Positions 41,580 to 50,493 of a stretch of DNA of 64,000 nucleotides are shown here, piece by piece. The number at the start of each line of letters is the position of its first letter. Within the stretch, counting starts at the first letter, position 1. Origin of the DNA: VAZQ01 sp046733355 (GTDB taxonomy: Bacteria; Pseudomonadota; Alphaproteobacteria; Rhizobiales; Xanthobacteraceae); contig JBKPOZ010000098.1 in NCBI GenBank assembly GCA_046733355.1, forward strand, positions 14,338 to 78,337, read 5' to 3'. Position numbers and translations under genes: made by a program. The notes beneath the pieces were generated by a model that saw only the letters and a program-made list of their open reading frames with translations, searched no databases and had not been told where the DNA came from.

Positions 41580-42470
41580 ATGGAACCCGATCCCGCAGGC
41601 CACTTCCGGCAGCTCCTTGCGAGTGCCCGGCAGGCTGCCCGGCCTTTCCTGCCAAGAAGGCTGCACGGCGGCGTGCCTCGGGTCCCGGTAGTACGGCTCA
41701 ACGGCATTATCGGCTTCTCCACCCCGCTCCGGCCGGGACTGACGCTCGCGAACATCGCGCGCCCCCTCGAGCGCGCTTTCCGCATGACGCAGGCGCGCGC
41801 CGTGGCACTGCTGATCAATTCGCCGGGGGGCTCCCCCGTGCAATCGCATCTGATCTATCGCCGGATCCGCCAGCTCGCCGCCGAGAATAACCGCCCGGTG
41901 ATTGCGTTTGCGGAAGATGTCGTCGCTTCGGGCGGCTACATGATCGCGTGCGCGGCTGACGAAATCTTCTGCGATCCCTCTTCCATCGTCGGCTCGATCG
42001 GGGTGGTCGGCGGCTCGTTCGGGTTCTCCAAGCTTCTGGAAAAGCTCGGCATCGAGCGGCGGCTCTACACGTCGGGTGAGCACAAGGCCATGCTCGATCC
42101 ATTCCTGCCGGAGAAACCGGACGACGTGGATCGACTGAAAGCCGTGCAACGCGAAATCCACGAAGACTTCATCGATCTCGTCAAGCGCAGCAGGGGCACG
42201 CGCCTCAAGGGTCCGGAAAAAACATTGTTCTCAGGCGAGTACTGGACCGGCACGAAGGCAATTGCGCTCGGTTTGGCCGATGCGATCGGCGATCTGCGGT
42301 CGACCTTGCGCACCCGCTTCGGAGAGGAGGTCTACACCCCCTTGATCGGTCCGACGCGCGGCTGGTTCGGCCGCGTGCAACCCGCCGTGCTGTGGGGACA
42401 AGGCAATCTGGCCGAGGAGCTGATAACCGCGCTCGAGGCGCGCGCGCTCTGGTCGCGTTACGGCTTGTAA
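41580..42470 (+). CDS. S49 family peptidase (SppA/SohB-like)
   Basis: 296 residues. Ser117 in EDVVASGGYMIACAADEI is the nucleophile and Lys169 in SGEHKAMLDPFLP the general base, the dyad of S49 proteases. INSPGGSPVQSHLIYRRIR forms the oxyanion region and SSIVGSIGVVGGSFGF lies between. No clear N-terminal membrane helix is visible, so it may be cytoplasmic or peripheral. SppA enzymes digest signal-peptide remnants; SohB/SppA-like proteins in this order are not well studied. Confidence 0.9.
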   Translation: MEPDPAGHFRQLLASARQAARPFLPRRLHGGVPRVPVVRLNGIIGFSTPLRPGLTLANIARPLERAFRMTQARAVALLINSPGGSPVQSHLIYRRIRQLAAENNRPVIAFAEDVVASGGYMIACAADEIFCDPSSIVGSIGVVGGSFGFSKLLEKLGIERRLYTSGEHKAMLDPFLPEKPDDVDRLKAVQREIHEDFIDLVKRSRGTRLKGPEKTLFSGEYWTGTKAIALGLADAIGDLRSTLRTRFGEEVYTPLIGPTRGWFGRVQPAVLWGQGNLAEELITALEARALWSRYGL

Positions 42471-42497
42471 GAACTGTTGAAGCGGACAGGAGAAGTC

Positions 42498-42707
42498 ATG
42501 CACCCCCTATTCATTTCTCCTTTGGCGAAGATCGCCGTGGCCGCGCTCGGCGCTGCCGCGCTCGTCTCCTGGGCGATCTGGGAAGCGCTGCGCCTGCAGG
42601 AAGAGCTTGCGCGGGTGCGCGCAGCAAGCGAGGCTGAGGCTCGGCTGCGCCAGAGCTTTCCCACCTTGCGTCGCGATCCGCGCACGGGGCATTGGCGACT
42701 TAGCTGA
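42498..42707 (+). CDS. Small single-pass membrane protein, unknown
   Basis: 69 residues from an ATG with AGGAG six bases upstream. One membrane helix (IAVAALGAAALVSWAIWEAL) is followed by a charged, probably helical region (RLQEELARVRAASEAEARLRQ). The C-terminal FPTLRRDPRTGHWRLS may be a conserved recognition tail. It lies 19 bases before the glyQ start and is likely co-transcribed with it. I do not know its function. Confidence 0.65.
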   Translation: MHPLFISPLAKIAVAALGAAALVSWAIWEALRLQEELARVRAASEAEARLRQSFPTLRRDPRTGHWRLS

Positions 42708-42726
42708 CGGAACGTCGCCGTCTGAA

Positions 42727-43683
42727 ATGCCCGATCTGCCAGACCACATGCGCCCTGAGCGCTCGTTCCAGGGCCTCATCCTTGGCCTGCAGAGCTATTG
42801 GGCGGAATACGGCTGCGTCATCCTGCAACCCTACGACATGGAAGTGGGTGCCGGCACGTTTCACCCGGCCACTACCTTGCGCGCACTCGGGCCAAAGCCG
42901 TGGAATGCCGCCTACGTGCAGCCCTCTCGCAGGCCAAAAGATGGGCGCTACGGCGAGAATCCAAACCGGCTACAGCATTATTATCAGTTTCAAGTCATTC
43001 TCAAACCATCACCCGTCGACCTTCAGGAGCTATATCTGCGCTCGCTGGACGCGATTGGCATCGATTCCAATCTTCACGACATTCGCTTTGTCGAGGACGA
43101 TTGGGAATCGCCGACGCTCGGTGCCTGGGGCCTGGGCTGGGAATGCTGGTGCGACGGCATGGAAGTATCCCAGTTTACCTACTTCCAGCAGGTCGCCGGC
43201 TTCGAGTGTGCCCCCGTCTCGGGAGAACTGACCTATGGGCTCGAACGGCTGGCCATGTATGTGCAGGGAGTCGATCGCGTTTTCGATCTCAATTTCAATG
43301 GGCGTGACGACGAGCGCAAAGTGACTTATGGCGAAGTTTTCCTGCAGGCCGAGCAGGAATATTCACGACATAATTTCGAGTATGCCGATACGGAGATGCT
43401 GTTCGAGCAATTCCGCCTGGCCGAGCAGGCCTGCCGCCGATACATCGATGCGGGCTGGATAACGGTCGGCAACACTGGACGCCATCTGCTGGCACTTCCT
43501 GCCTACGACCAATGTATCAAGGCAAGCCACGTGTTTAATCTGCTCGATGCGCGCGGCGTCATCTCCGTGACTGAGCGGCAAAGCTACATTCTGCGCGTGC
43601 GCGAGCTTGCCAAGCGGTGCGGTGAGGCGTGGCTCGCAACCGCTGGCGGGGGAGCGGATATCGGTGCCGGATCTGCTGCTTGA
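42727..43683 (+). CDS. glyQ: Glycyl-tRNA synthetase alpha subunit
   Basis: RSFQGLILGLQSYWAEYGCVILQPYDMEVGAGT at the N-terminus, then GENPNRLQHYYQFQVILKPSP, LGWECWCDGMEVSQFTYFQQ and SGELTYGLERLAMY, a complete bacterial alpha2-beta2-type class II enzyme. The ATG at 42727 is chosen; another seven codons on is possible. Length is 318 residues. The 3' end overlaps glyS by 20 bases. Confidence 0.96.
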   Translation: MPDLPDHMRPERSFQGLILGLQSYWAEYGCVILQPYDMEVGAGTFHPATTLRALGPKPWNAAYVQPSRRPKDGRYGENPNRLQHYYQFQVILKPSPVDLQELYLRSLDAIGIDSNLHDIRFVEDDWESPTLGAWGLGWECWCDGMEVSQFTYFQQVAGFECAPVSGELTYGLERLAMYVQGVDRVFDLNFNGRDDERKVTYGEVFLQAEQEYSRHNFEYADTEMLFEQFRLAEQACRRYIDAGWITVGNTGRHLLALPAYDQCIKASHVFNLLDARGVISVTERQSYILRVRELAKRCGEAWLATAGGGADIGAGSAA

Positions 43684-45787
43684 GTTGCTTTCCGAGGAGA
43701 TCCCCGCACGCATGCAGGCGCGCGCCGCCGATGACTTGCGCAGGCTCGTTACCGATCGTCTGGTCGAGGCCGGTCTTCTCTATGAGAGCGCCGAAGCGTT
43801 CGTCACCCCGCGCCGGCTGGCGCTTGCGGTCGAAGGAATTCCCGTCAAGCAGTCCGACCTCAAGGAGGAGAGGAAGGGCCCTCGCGTAGGAGCGCCGCAA
43901 TCGGCGATTGCGGGATTCGTGCAGGCTGCGGGGCTTGCGTCCATCGATGAAGCCAAAATCCAGGCGGACAAAAAAGGCGATTTTTACGTTGCGACGATCG
44001 AACGACGCGGGCGCAACGCCAGCGACATCATTGCGGAATTCATGCCGCAAATCATCAAGGAGTTTCCCTGGCCGAAGTCCATGCGGTGGGGCAGTGGCTC
44101 GCTTGCATGGGTGAGGCCGCTGCATTCGATCGTTGCAACCTTCGGACCGGCGACGGAGGAGCCGGACATCGTGGGATTTTCCATTGACGGCCTCACGGCG
44201 GGAAATCAGACGCGCGGACACCGCTTTCTGGCGCCGCAAGCGTTTATGGTGCGCCGCTTTGAGGACTACGCGCGCAAGCTGGAAGCGGCGAAGGTCGTGC
44301 TGGATCGCGAGCGCCGAAAAGACATTATTGCCGCCGATGCGAAAAACCTCGCCTTTGCTCAAGGCTACGATCTACTAGACGACCCTGCGCTGCTCGACGA
44401 AGTGGCCGGACTGGTGGAATGGCCGGTCGTGTTGATGGGCTCCTTCGACGAGGGGTTTCTCGCCATTCCAGCCGAGATCGTACGCGCCACCATCCGCAAC
44501 AATCAGAAGTGCTTTGTGCTCGCGCGAGCGGCGGAAAGGTCAGGCGCAAGCGAGCAGGCCGAAGCGAAACCGCTCGCGGCGAAATTCATTCTGGTGGCGA
44601 ACATCGAAGTCGCGGACGGCGGCCGCGCGATTGTGGCCGGGAATGAGCGCGTCATCCGCGCGCGATTGACCGACGCGAGATTTTTTTATGAAACTGATCT
44701 CAAGACGCGACTGGAGTCGCGGCTTCCCAAATTCAAGGACATCGTGTTCCACGAGAGATTAGGCACGCAATGGCAACGGATCGAGCGGCTCGAACGCCTG
44801 GCGAGCGCGCTGGCAGCGAAGACCGGCGCTGATCCGCAGATCGCGCAACGCGCGGCGCGCCTCGCCAAGGCCGACCTCCTCACCGAGGTCGTCGGCGAAT
44901 TCCCCGAGCTGCAGGGCCTCATGGGCAAGTACTACGCACTGGCGCAAAACGAGGATGCAATTGTCGCCGCAGCGTGCGAGGAGCACTACAAGCCGCTCGG
45001 TCCGAATGATCGCGTGCCGGCGCATCCGGTCTCCGTTGCGGTCGCCCTTGCGGACAAAATCGATGCCTTGACCGGATTCTGGCTGATTGAGGAAAAGCCG
45101 ACCGGCTCGAAGGATCCCTATGCGCTGCGCCGCGCCGCTCTGGGCGTGATCAGGCTGATTCTCGCGAATAGCGTGCGGCTGCCGCTTTCGGAGGCGCTTC
45201 GTCTTGGCTGCGATCTCCACAAGACGATCGGCGGCACCGGCCCAACCGTCGATCGTATCATGCCCGACCTTCTCGCCTTCTTTGCCGAGCGGCTGAAAGT
45301 GCAACTGCGCGAGCAAGGGGCGCGTCACGACCTTGTGGACGCGGTGTTTGCATTGGGAAACCAGGACGACCTCGTGCTGGTCGTGCGGCGCATCGAGGCG
45401 CTTGCAAGCCTGCTCGCAACGGAGGACGGAAAGAACCTGGTTTCCGGCTACAAGCGCGCAACCAACATCCTTCGCATCGAGGAGAAAAAAGATCGGCGCA
45501 GCTATGCCGGAAGTCCCGATTCGCGGCTTTATCGTCAGGACGAGGAGCAGGCACTCGCCGCGGCTGTGGCCGAGGTGCGCGTGCGAGCCGCCGCGGCTGT
45601 GGCGCGCGAGGATTTCGAAGGCGCAATGCGTTCGCTTGCGACATTGCGACCCGTGGTGGATGCGTTCTTTGAGAAGGTAACGGTCAATGCCGAAGAACCC
45701 GAATTGCGCGAGAACCGGTTGAGGCTGCTTAACGAAATCCGCGAGACCACGCGCGCAGTGGCCGATTTCTCGCGCATCGAAGGCTGA
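43664..45787 (+). CDS. glyS: Glycyl-tRNA synthetase beta subunit
   Basis: 707 residues from a GTG, giving MPDLLLELLSEEIPARMQARA, the standard beta-subunit start. Further marks are FLAPQAFMVRRFEDYARKL, FPELQGLMGKYYALAQNED and DKIDALTGFWLIEEKPTGSKDPYALRRAALGVIRL (HD-like domain), with a C-terminal DALR-like anticodon-binding region. A longer start would lie deep inside glyQ. The overlap suggests translational coupling and equal amounts of the two subunits. Confidence 0.96.
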   Translation: MPDLLLELLSEEIPARMQARAADDLRRLVTDRLVEAGLLYESAEAFVTPRRLALAVEGIPVKQSDLKEERKGPRVGAPQSAIAGFVQAAGLASIDEAKIQADKKGDFYVATIERRGRNASDIIAEFMPQIIKEFPWPKSMRWGSGSLAWVRPLHSIVATFGPATEEPDIVGFSIDGLTAGNQTRGHRFLAPQAFMVRRFEDYARKLEAAKVVLDRERRKDIIAADAKNLAFAQGYDLLDDPALLDEVAGLVEWPVVLMGSFDEGFLAIPAEIVRATIRNNQKCFVLARAAERSGASEQAEAKPLAAKFILVANIEVADGGRAIVAGNERVIRARLTDARFFYETDLKTRLESRLPKFKDIVFHERLGTQWQRIERLERLASALAAKTGADPQIAQRAARLAKADLLTEVVGEFPELQGLMGKYYALAQNEDAIVAAACEEHYKPLGPNDRVPAHPVSVAVALADKIDALTGFWLIEEKPTGSKDPYALRRAALGVIRLILANSVRLPLSEALRLGCDLHKTIGGTGPTVDRIMPDLLAFFAERLKVQLREQGARHDLVDAVFALGNQDDLVLVVRRIEALASLLATEDGKNLVSGYKRATNILRIEEKKDRRSYAGSPDSRLYRQDEEQALAAAVAEVRVRAAAAVAREDFEGAMRSLATLRPVVDAFFEKVTVNAEEPELRENRLRLLNEIRETTRAVADFSRIEG

Positions 45788-45797
45788 GCGCGTAAGC

Positions 45798-45850
45798 CCT
45801 CGTCCTGCTTCGAGGCTCGCTCGCTACGCTCGCTCGCACCTCAGCATGAC
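45798..45850. repeat. Degenerate repeat with GCTCGCTCGCTACGC hairpin after glyS
   Basis: GCGAGCG-type arms (GCTCGCTCGC / GCTCGCTCGC around TAC) follow the glyS stop by about ten bases and end CTCAGCATGAC. It resembles a worn dispersed repeat and might act as a transcript 3' end. Confidence 0.4.
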
Positions 45851-45919
45851 CGATCAAGATGCCCCTTGGAACCGGCTGCTTTGGCCGTCATTATCCGAGA
45901 CCCACGAGGAATTCCCCCC

Positions 45920-46075
45920 ATGACCATCACCGCTGCTCATATCACTCCCCTCGCCGCTCTCGTTGCCGGGATTCTGATCCTGATCATCCCGCGGCTGCTC
46001 AACTATGTCGTGGCCATTTATCTCATTCTCATCGGCCTGATCGGGCTCAACAACATTCATCATTTCGTTCGGTAA
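45920..46075 (+). CDS. DUF3096 small membrane protein
   Basis: 51 residues, MTITAAHITPLAALVAGILI followed by a second hydrophobic stretch LNYVVAIYLILIGLIGL, matching DUF3096. Two membrane helices with a Pro-Arg turn are predicted. A GAGGA site lies about ten bases upstream. The position between glyS and ppdK is the one I associate with this family in Hyphomicrobiales. Function is unknown. Confidence 0.8.
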   Translation: MTITAAHITPLAALVAGILILIIPRLLNYVVAIYLILIGLIGLNNIHHFVR

Positions 46076-46109
46076 CGATGCAGAACCCGAGCTCGCGACC
46101 CAGGCGCAC

Positions 46110-48872
46110 ATGAAAGCGCAAGAACGCAAGCCAATGCGCAAGCGCTCGGGCCAGCCCAGCGCGCCGCGCGGAAATGAGAAGGCCAAGTCGAAATGGGTCT
46201 ACAGCTTCGGCAGCGGCAAGGCGGAAGGACGCGCGGACATGCGCGACCTGCTCGGGGGCAAGGGCGCTGGCCTTGCCGAGATGGCCAACCTGGGATTGCC
46301 GGTACCACCCGGCTTCACCATCACTACGGAAGTCTGCCGCTACTATTACGAGAACGGCAAGAGCTATCCGCCGAACCTCAAGGAGCAGGTGGAAACCGCG
46401 CTGGCGCGGGTCGGCAAGTTGCTGGGCAAAGGGTTCGGCGAAGGCGATAACCCCCTCCTGGTGTCGGTGCGCTCCGGGGCGCGCGCCTCCATGCCGGGGA
46501 TGATGGACACCGTGCTCAATCTTGGGCTGAACGACGCGACCGTCGAGGCGCTGGCCAGGCGCTCCGGCGACCAACGCTTCGCCTACGATTCCTATCGCCG
46601 CTTCATCACCATGTATTCCGATGTGGTGCTCGGAGTCGCACATCATCACTTCGAGGAAATTCTCGACGATCACAAGGACCGCTGCGGCTATTCGCTGGAC
46701 ACCGAGCTCTCGGCGGACGACTGGATGAGGCTGGTCGACCGTTACAAGAAACGAATCGAAGAGGAGCAGGGCGAGCCGTTCCCGCAGGATGTACACGCGC
46801 AGCTCTGGGGCGCCATTGCCGCCGTATTCGGCTCATGGATGAACCAGCGCGCGATCACCTATCGGCGGCTGCACAACATTCCGGAAAGCTGGGGCACGGC
46901 GGTCAACGTGCAGGCTATGGTATTCGGCAACATGGGTGAGAGCTCGGCCACCGGTGTTGCCTTCACGCGCAATCCGTCGACCGGCGAAAGCCAGCTCTAC
47001 GGCGAGTTCTTGATCAACGCGCAGGGTGAGGACGTAGTGGCTGGCATCCGCACGCCACAGGAGATCACCGAACGGGCGCGTGACGCGGCTGGATCCGACA
47101 AGCCGTCCATGGAAAAGGCGATGCCGGAGGCATTCACCGAGCTCATGCGCATTTCAAGCCTGCTGGAACGCCACTACCGCGACATGCAGGACCTCGAATT
47201 CACGGTGGAGCAGGGCAAGCTCTGGATGCTGCAGACGCGCTCGGGCAAACGCACCGCCAAGGCGGCGCTCAAGGTCGCGGTGGATCTTGCGAACGAGGGA
47301 TTGATCGATCGCGCCGAGGCTATCGGGCGTATCGAGCCCGCCTCCCTCGATCAGCTGCTGCATCCGACGATCGACGCAAAGGTGGAGCGCACCGTGATCG
47401 CCACGGGATTGCCTGCCTCGCCGGGTGCGGCCTCGGGCGAGATCGTGCTCTCGGCCGACGAAGCAGAAGCGCAGCGCGCAAAGGACAAGAAGGTGATCCT
47501 CGTGCGCGTCGAGACTTCGCCAGAGGACATCCATGGAATGCACGCCGCAGAGGGCATTCTCACAACGCGCGGAGGCATGACTTCGCACGCGGCAGTGGTC
47601 GCGCGCGGCATGGGCAAGCCCTGCGTTTCTGGGGCCGGTGCTCTGCGCGTCGATTACGCCGCCGGCACGGTGAGCGCCGGTGCCCGCACCTTGCGGGCCG
47701 GGGATATCATCACCATCGATGGCTCGACGGGGCAAGTGCTCGCCGGCCGCGTGCCCATGATCGAGCCGGAGCTGTCCGGTGATTTTCGCGTCTTGATGAG
47801 CTGGGCTGACGAGGCGCGCAGCCTCGGCGTTCGTGCCAATGCCGATACGCCCAATGACGCGCGCGTGGCGCTCAAATTCGGTGCCGAGGGCATCGGGCTC
47901 TGCCGCACCGAGCACATGTTTTTTGACGACAAGCGTATACGGGCAATGCGGGAAATGATTCTTGCGGATGACGAGCAAAAACGCAGACGCGCGCTCGACA
48001 ACCTCCTGCCAATGCAGCGAGGCGACTTCATCGAGCTGTTCGAGATCATGCAGGGTCTTCCCGTCACCATCCGGCTGCTTGATCCGCCTTTGCATGAATT
48101 CCTGCCGCACGGGGAAAAGGAAATCGAGGAAGTTGCCGCCGGCATGGGTGCCGATCCGAAAAAGCTCGCCGATCGCGCCCGGGAGCTGCACGAATTCAAT
48201 CCGATGCTCGGTTTTCGCGGTTGCCGGCTGGCGCTCGCCTATCCGGAGATTGCCGAGATGCAGGCACGCGCCATCTTCGAGGCCGCCGTGGCAGCAGCGA
48301 AAAGAACCGGCAAACCCGTTGTGCCGGAGGTCATGGTGCCGCTCGTCGCGAGCAAGGTGGAGCTCGATCTGATCAAGGCGCGCATCGACGCGATGGCCGA
48401 AGCGGTGGCTTTGGAAACCGAAACCAGAGTGCACTATCAAGTCGGCACCATGATCGAGCTGCCGCGCGCGTCCTTGCTGGCTCACGAGATCGCCGAGACT
48501 GCCGAGTTCTTTTCCTTCGGCACCAACGATCTGACGCAGACCACCTACGGCATCAGCCGGGATGATGCCGCACGTTTCCTTGGCACCTATTTGTCGAAAG
48601 GCATTCTGACGACAGATCCTTTTGTGTCCATCGATCGCGCCGGTGTCGGCGAGCTCATGCGTATCGGCGTCGAGCGCGGCCGCGCCGCGCGCGCAAAGCT
48701 CAAGGTGGGCATCTGCGGCGAGCACGGGGGCGATCCCGCCTCGGTCGCGTTCTGCAACGAGATTGGGCTGGATTACGTCTCGTGCTCGCCGTTCCGCGTG
48801 CCCATCGCACGTCTTGCCGCCGCTCAAGCGGCGCTGTCAAAAGGCGGAGAACAGAGGATCGATAACGCGTAG
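46110..48872 (+). CDS. ppdK: Pyruvate phosphate dikinase
   Basis: 920 residues. The N-terminal ATP-grasp domain starts WVYSFGSGKAEGRADMRDLLGGKGAGLAEM. The central phosphohistidine domain has the catalytic His493 in GGMTSHAAVVARGMGKPCVSG. The C-terminal PEP/pyruvate barrel carries GFRGCRLALAYPEIAEMQARA, GTNDLTQTTYG and GICGEHGGDPASV. It interconverts pyruvate and phosphoenolpyruvate with ATP and phosphate, serving gluconeogenesis. About 28 basic residues precede the conserved start; a second ATG at 46134 is possible. The TAG stop is the first part of a dispersed repeat. Confidence 0.96.
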   Translation: MKAQERKPMRKRSGQPSAPRGNEKAKSKWVYSFGSGKAEGRADMRDLLGGKGAGLAEMANLGLPVPPGFTITTEVCRYYYENGKSYPPNLKEQVETALARVGKLLGKGFGEGDNPLLVSVRSGARASMPGMMDTVLNLGLNDATVEALARRSGDQRFAYDSYRRFITMYSDVVLGVAHHHFEEILDDHKDRCGYSLDTELSADDWMRLVDRYKKRIEEEQGEPFPQDVHAQLWGAIAAVFGSWMNQRAITYRRLHNIPESWGTAVNVQAMVFGNMGESSATGVAFTRNPSTGESQLYGEFLINAQGEDVVAGIRTPQEITERARDAAGSDKPSMEKAMPEAFTELMRISSLLERHYRDMQDLEFTVEQGKLWMLQTRSGKRTAKAALKVAVDLANEGLIDRAEAIGRIEPASLDQLLHPTIDAKVERTVIATGLPASPGAASGEIVLSADEAEAQRAKDKKVILVRVETSPEDIHGMHAAEGILTTRGGMTSHAAVVARGMGKPCVSGAGALRVDYAAGTVSAGARTLRAGDIITIDGSTGQVLAGRVPMIEPELSGDFRVLMSWADEARSLGVRANADTPNDARVALKFGAEGIGLCRTEHMFFDDKRIRAMREMILADDEQKRRRALDNLLPMQRGDFIELFEIMQGLPVTIRLLDPPLHEFLPHGEKEIEEVAAGMGADPKKLADRARELHEFNPMLGFRGCRLALAYPEIAEMQARAIFEAAVAAAKRTGKPVVPEVMVPLVASKVELDLIKARIDAMAEAVALETETRVHYQVGTMIELPRASLLAHEIAETAEFFSFGTNDLTQTTYGISRDDAARFLGTYLSKGILTTDPFVSIDRAGVGELMRIGVERGRAARAKLKVGICGEHGGDPASVAFCNEIGLDYVSCSPFRVPIARLAAAQAALSKGGEQRIDNA

Positions 48873-48940
48873 CCCGCATGAACGACAGCGATATGCGGGG
48901 ATGCCGTCTCGCGGATCTCGCTGCGCTCATCCGGGCTACA
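48867..48940 (+). repeat. GTAGCCCG repeat, copy 2
   Basis: It starts GCGTAGCCCGCATGAACG, where TAG is the stop codon of ppdK, and ends CATCCGGGCTACA. Units CCCGCAT/ATGCGGG and a worn CGGATC/ATCCGG give the same bistable pairing as copies 1 and 3. The remaining 150 bases to the next gene contain no feature I recognise. Confidence 0.75.
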
Positions 48941-49092
48941 GCGGTTTCCGGCAACTTTAAGGCGCACCCGCGTCATTAACGCGAACCCAACCCTATCGGC
49001 ACAATTAAAAATTCGTCGCATTTGCGCCATGACGGTGCCTTTCGGCAATAGAATCATCGACTGGAGATTCGGGGCTGGGGGGTCAGCTGCTG

Positions 49093-50487
49093 ATGCTTGC
49101 GTCGAATGGGGGGCCGCGCGGTGGCCTGCGTACACCGCTCGGCTTCGGCGTCCTTGTGTTGCTCGCGTTTCCGAGAGAGCTCGGCCCGGGCGATTTTGCC
49201 GCCGCGGTCGCGCCGGAGGCGCCCGCGACTGCGCGCGCGCAGAAGGCATCGTTTGCTCCCGCAGGCGGCGTGCATGCATACGGCGGGCCGCGGGCCCTGG
49301 CAACGACCGTTGCGGATGTGCCCGGCTACACGCTCGCGGCATTCAACCCGGCTGATCTGCCCGGCCTTTTGGAAGAAGGCGACCGGCACGGCGGGGCTGC
49401 CGAGCCCCTCATCAACCGCACGCGCAAGGGCGATTTTGGGAATTCCCGAAAGGGTGATCGCCTGGAAGCGTCAAAATCCGAATCCGCTGCCGCCGGCACG
49501 CAGCCTGCCAACAGCCTCGGCGAATATCGCGTGGCCGCGGTGGCGCCGCAGCATGCGGACGAGGCCTATCCGGTTGCCCGGTCGAAAGAGCCCGCGGGCG
49601 ACGACACGAGAATTGCGACGGGCTCCAGTGCCGGTACCTTCGATTTAGGTCCGGGATTGCGGATTGGGCGGCTATTTTTCAGCGTTGATCCGTTGGGTCA
49701 AAAGCTTGGGGCGATCGAGCCGTGGCAGCCCGGGGAAGAGCCGCAATTTGAAGAAGGATCGGGCACGAACATCGCCGTGGGTACCGACCCTCTGGTGCGC
49801 CCGGCGAATCCTTCCGGAGAGTCCACATTCAAGCTCGCCGCATTGCCGCCGAGCGCAGGAAGCCGCGAGCGCGACGGCCTCCCCATGGATGCGCCCGTTG
49901 AGCACGCGGACCTTCCGCCGCTTAAGGGCGGAGAGACCGTTGCGCCGAAGGGCGAAGTCACAGGCGAGGACAAGCGGCCGATGTCCCCCGCCGACCGCCT
50001 GGGTCTTGACGAGAAGGGACGCGCGAAGGCGGAGAAATGCCTCGCCGAGGCGGTCTATTTCGAGGCGCGCGGAGAGCCGGTGATGGGGCAGGTCGCGGTC
50101 GCGCAGGTCGTTCTGAATCGCGCCTTTTCAGGCAAGTATCCGAACACCGTTTGCGGTGTCGTCTATCAGAATGCGCATCGCCATCTGGCTTGCCAGTTCA
50201 CCTTTGCGTGCGACGGGATTCGCGATGTCATTCGTGAGCCCGACATGTGGGTGCGCGCGAAGAAGATCGCCGCCGAGATGCTGGATGGCAAGCTGTGGCT
50301 GCCGGAGGTGGGCAAGGCCACCCATTATCACGCGACTTACGTGCACCCGGGCTGGGTGAGCGAAATGAAGAAGATGCACAAGCTTGGCGTGCACATCTTC
50401 TATCGCCCGCGCAAGTGGGGCGACGGCGGCGACGCGCCGGAATGGAGCGATCCCGAGACCACCCAGTCGATTGCCAAGAGTCTCTAG
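49093..50487 (+). CDS. SleB-type cell wall hydrolase
   Basis: 464 residues. The C-terminal Hydrolase_2 domain (about 310-430) has KCLAEAVYFEARGEPVMGQVAV with the catalytic Glu, AQVVLNRAFSGKYPNTVCGVVYQ, QFTFACDG and HYHATYVHPGWVSEM. The N-terminal 300 residues are low-complexity and Gly/Ala/Pro-rich, with a hydrophobic stretch near residues 15-30 that may be an anchor or signal. SleB-like enzymes are lytic transglycosylases; in non-sporulating bacteria they trim peptidoglycan. It is convergent with the sulfatase gene, six bases apart. Confidence 0.85.
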   Translation: MLASNGGPRGGLRTPLGFGVLVLLAFPRELGPGDFAAAVAPEAPATARAQKASFAPAGGVHAYGGPRALATTVADVPGYTLAAFNPADLPGLLEEGDRHGGAAEPLINRTRKGDFGNSRKGDRLEASKSESAAAGTQPANSLGEYRVAAVAPQHADEAYPVARSKEPAGDDTRIATGSSAGTFDLGPGLRIGRLFFSVDPLGQKLGAIEPWQPGEEPQFEEGSGTNIAVGTDPLVRPANPSGESTFKLAALPPSAGSRERDGLPMDAPVEHADLPPLKGGETVAPKGEVTGEDKRPMSPADRLGLDEKGRAKAEKCLAEAVYFEARGEPVMGQVAVAQVVLNRAFSGKYPNTVCGVVYQNAHRHLACQFTFACDGIRDVIREPDMWVRAKKIAAEMLDGKLWLPEVGKATHYHATYVHPGWVSEMKKMHKLGVHIFYRPRKWGDGGDAPEWSDPETTQSIAKSL

Positions 50488-50493
50488 CGCGCT

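Noticed and set aside
47154..48827. 557-codon open frame antisense to ppdK
   Set aside because: Composition typical of an antisense shadow (His, Arg, Asp). ppdK is unmistakable on the other strand.
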